A stretch of DNA of 64,000 bases from Lutjanus erythropterus (lineage: Eukaryota; Chordata; Actinopteri; Lutjaniformes; Lutjanidae). The stretch spans positions 19,055,270 to 19,119,269 of the forward strand of contig CM034603.1 in assembly GCA_020091685.1 (NCBI GenBank), written 5' to 3'. Positions 63,156 through 64,000 of the stretch are shown piece by piece. The position numbers and the translations under genes were made by a program. Position 1 is the first letter of the stretch. Each line of letters begins with the position of its first letter. The notes beneath the pieces were generated by a model. It was given only the letters and a program-made list of their open reading frames with translations. It ran no database searches and was not told where the DNA came from.

Positions 63156-63421
63156 GTACAAACTTAGAAACAGGCACAAAATTAGAGCAAATCCATGCAT
63201 GCCACAAGACAGACTGCAGTATTTTAGTCTTCAAGATGTCACAGACCTTGAGCATGAGCCATGATGCGAAATTAAACCTGTAAGTGAGAGGTAATGGGGC
63301 TTAGGATTTTTATGAATGTTAGAGACACTATAAAGTTGCATAAAAGGAAAACAGAGAAAGGCTGTCACACCCGTGGCTTTTACAAACAGTGTTCAGTTAG
63401 TTTCTTTTTGGACATGTTCAG

Positions 63422-63626
63422 GTGCAGAATCTTGCTCTGCGTGCCCACTTGCCTGGAGCTCTGGCTACGGCCCACAGTGTCATTTTAAAGCCATCGGCCC
63501 AGTCCCAATCCCTGACTCCTGCCGCCTCTTTATCCAAGACATCAATCTGCCCGCTGAAGACCAACCAGCTGACCGATACATCAGCAGAAACAGGACCGGC
63601 ATCAGGAGCACAGATCATAACCCCAG
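63422..63626 (+). CDS. phc3: phc3 exon
   Basis: 68 codons plus one base: VQNLALRAHLPGALATAHSV and on to SGAQIITP. VQNL.LR is shared by PHC family members. Rich in Ser, Thr and Ala; no domain. Acceptor GTTCAG, donor GTGAGC; leaves phase 1. Confidence 0.92.
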
Positions 63627-63985
63627 GTGAGCTCATGTATTTTCAGACTTATGTGATGAGTCACAATAACAAAAATCAACTTCCACATGCTGTCTACACT
63701 TATGGTAAACTTATTAAAGAGCTACGCTTCAGTCAAGTGACTTTCATCAGGTATTTTTTTTTTTTAAAACAAATGTCAACAAGTCTGTATATATATACTC
63801 ACAAAGAGCAACCAATCGATCATCCAGCCATAAACAACAACAACTGGGAAAGGAAGGGGAAAAAACAATACTTTCAAGGCTGCTGCAGGTAAATTACCAG
63901 TAACACACCTAATAAAAGTGGAATAGATCACGTGTAATATATTGCAGCTGGTAGGCATATTCTGTAGATATGTTTTCTTCAACAG

Positions 63986-64000
63986 CTGCTTGGTACCTGA
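63986..64000 (+). CDS. phc3: possible start of the next phc3 exon
   Basis: A T-rich tract and TTCTTCAACAG end at 63,985. With the phase left by the previous exon the next residues would be A-A-W-Y-L. Only 15 nt remain in the window, so this is a weak call. Confidence 0.25.
   Translation: MLGT

Noticed and set aside
60101..63626. Assignment of the right-hand gene to phc1
   Set aside because: QASSST, TVAAVQSD and the location next to prkci fit PHC3 better; PHC1 has different sequence at those positions. A tree with the SAM domain would settle it.

Overview
The window is vertebrate nuclear DNA, most likely from a percomorph-type ray-finned fish. Its genes are split by GT-AG introns, its intergenic DNA is rich in AT and simple repeats, and it carries many short inverted-repeat (MITE-like) elements and one tRNA-type SINE. 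I matched the three genes by translating exons and comparing them with vertebrate family sequences recalled from memory; no database search was run.

Layout. (1) 1-599, minus strand: first coding exon of skil (SnoN, a SKI-family co-repressor of TGF-beta/SMAD signalling), cut by the left edge of the window. Its upstream intron and promoter lie between 600 and about 3.8 kb. (2) 3.8-14.5 kb: intergenic, with several transposon remnants and two stretches that look regulatory. (3) 15,523-55,890, minus strand: the complete coding sequence of prkci (atypical protein kinase C iota) in 18 exons, each with GT-AG borders and matching phase. The exons sum to 587 codons plus stop. PB1, pseudosubstrate, C1 zinc finger, kinase and C-terminal tail are all present and no frame break was seen. 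(4) 55.9-58.3 kb: divergent promoter interval. (5) About 58.2 kb to the right edge, plus strand: the 5' half of phc3 (polyhomeotic-like, Polycomb repressive complex 1), six coding exons seen and the gene running off the window.

The order skil-prkci-phc3, with prkci and phc3 head to head and skil downstream of prkci on the same strand, matches the human 3q26.2 arrangement as I recall it. This is an ancient syntenic block and not an operon: the genes act separately in SMAD repression, Par-complex polarity and Polycomb silencing.

I found no undescribed multi-gene system here. The most interesting local signals are: prkci exon 14, whose length is a multiple of three, flanked by GU repeats upstream and CA repeats downstream; a minisatellite in phc3 intron 1 that re-copies the authentic splice donor; a perfect 63-bp hairpin in the same intron, from a TTAA-flanked MITE with a second, decayed copy at 13.5-14.2 kb; and a GTCT (SMAD half-site) array plus a 234-bp inverted repeat with a TCTCGCGAGA box in the skil promoter.
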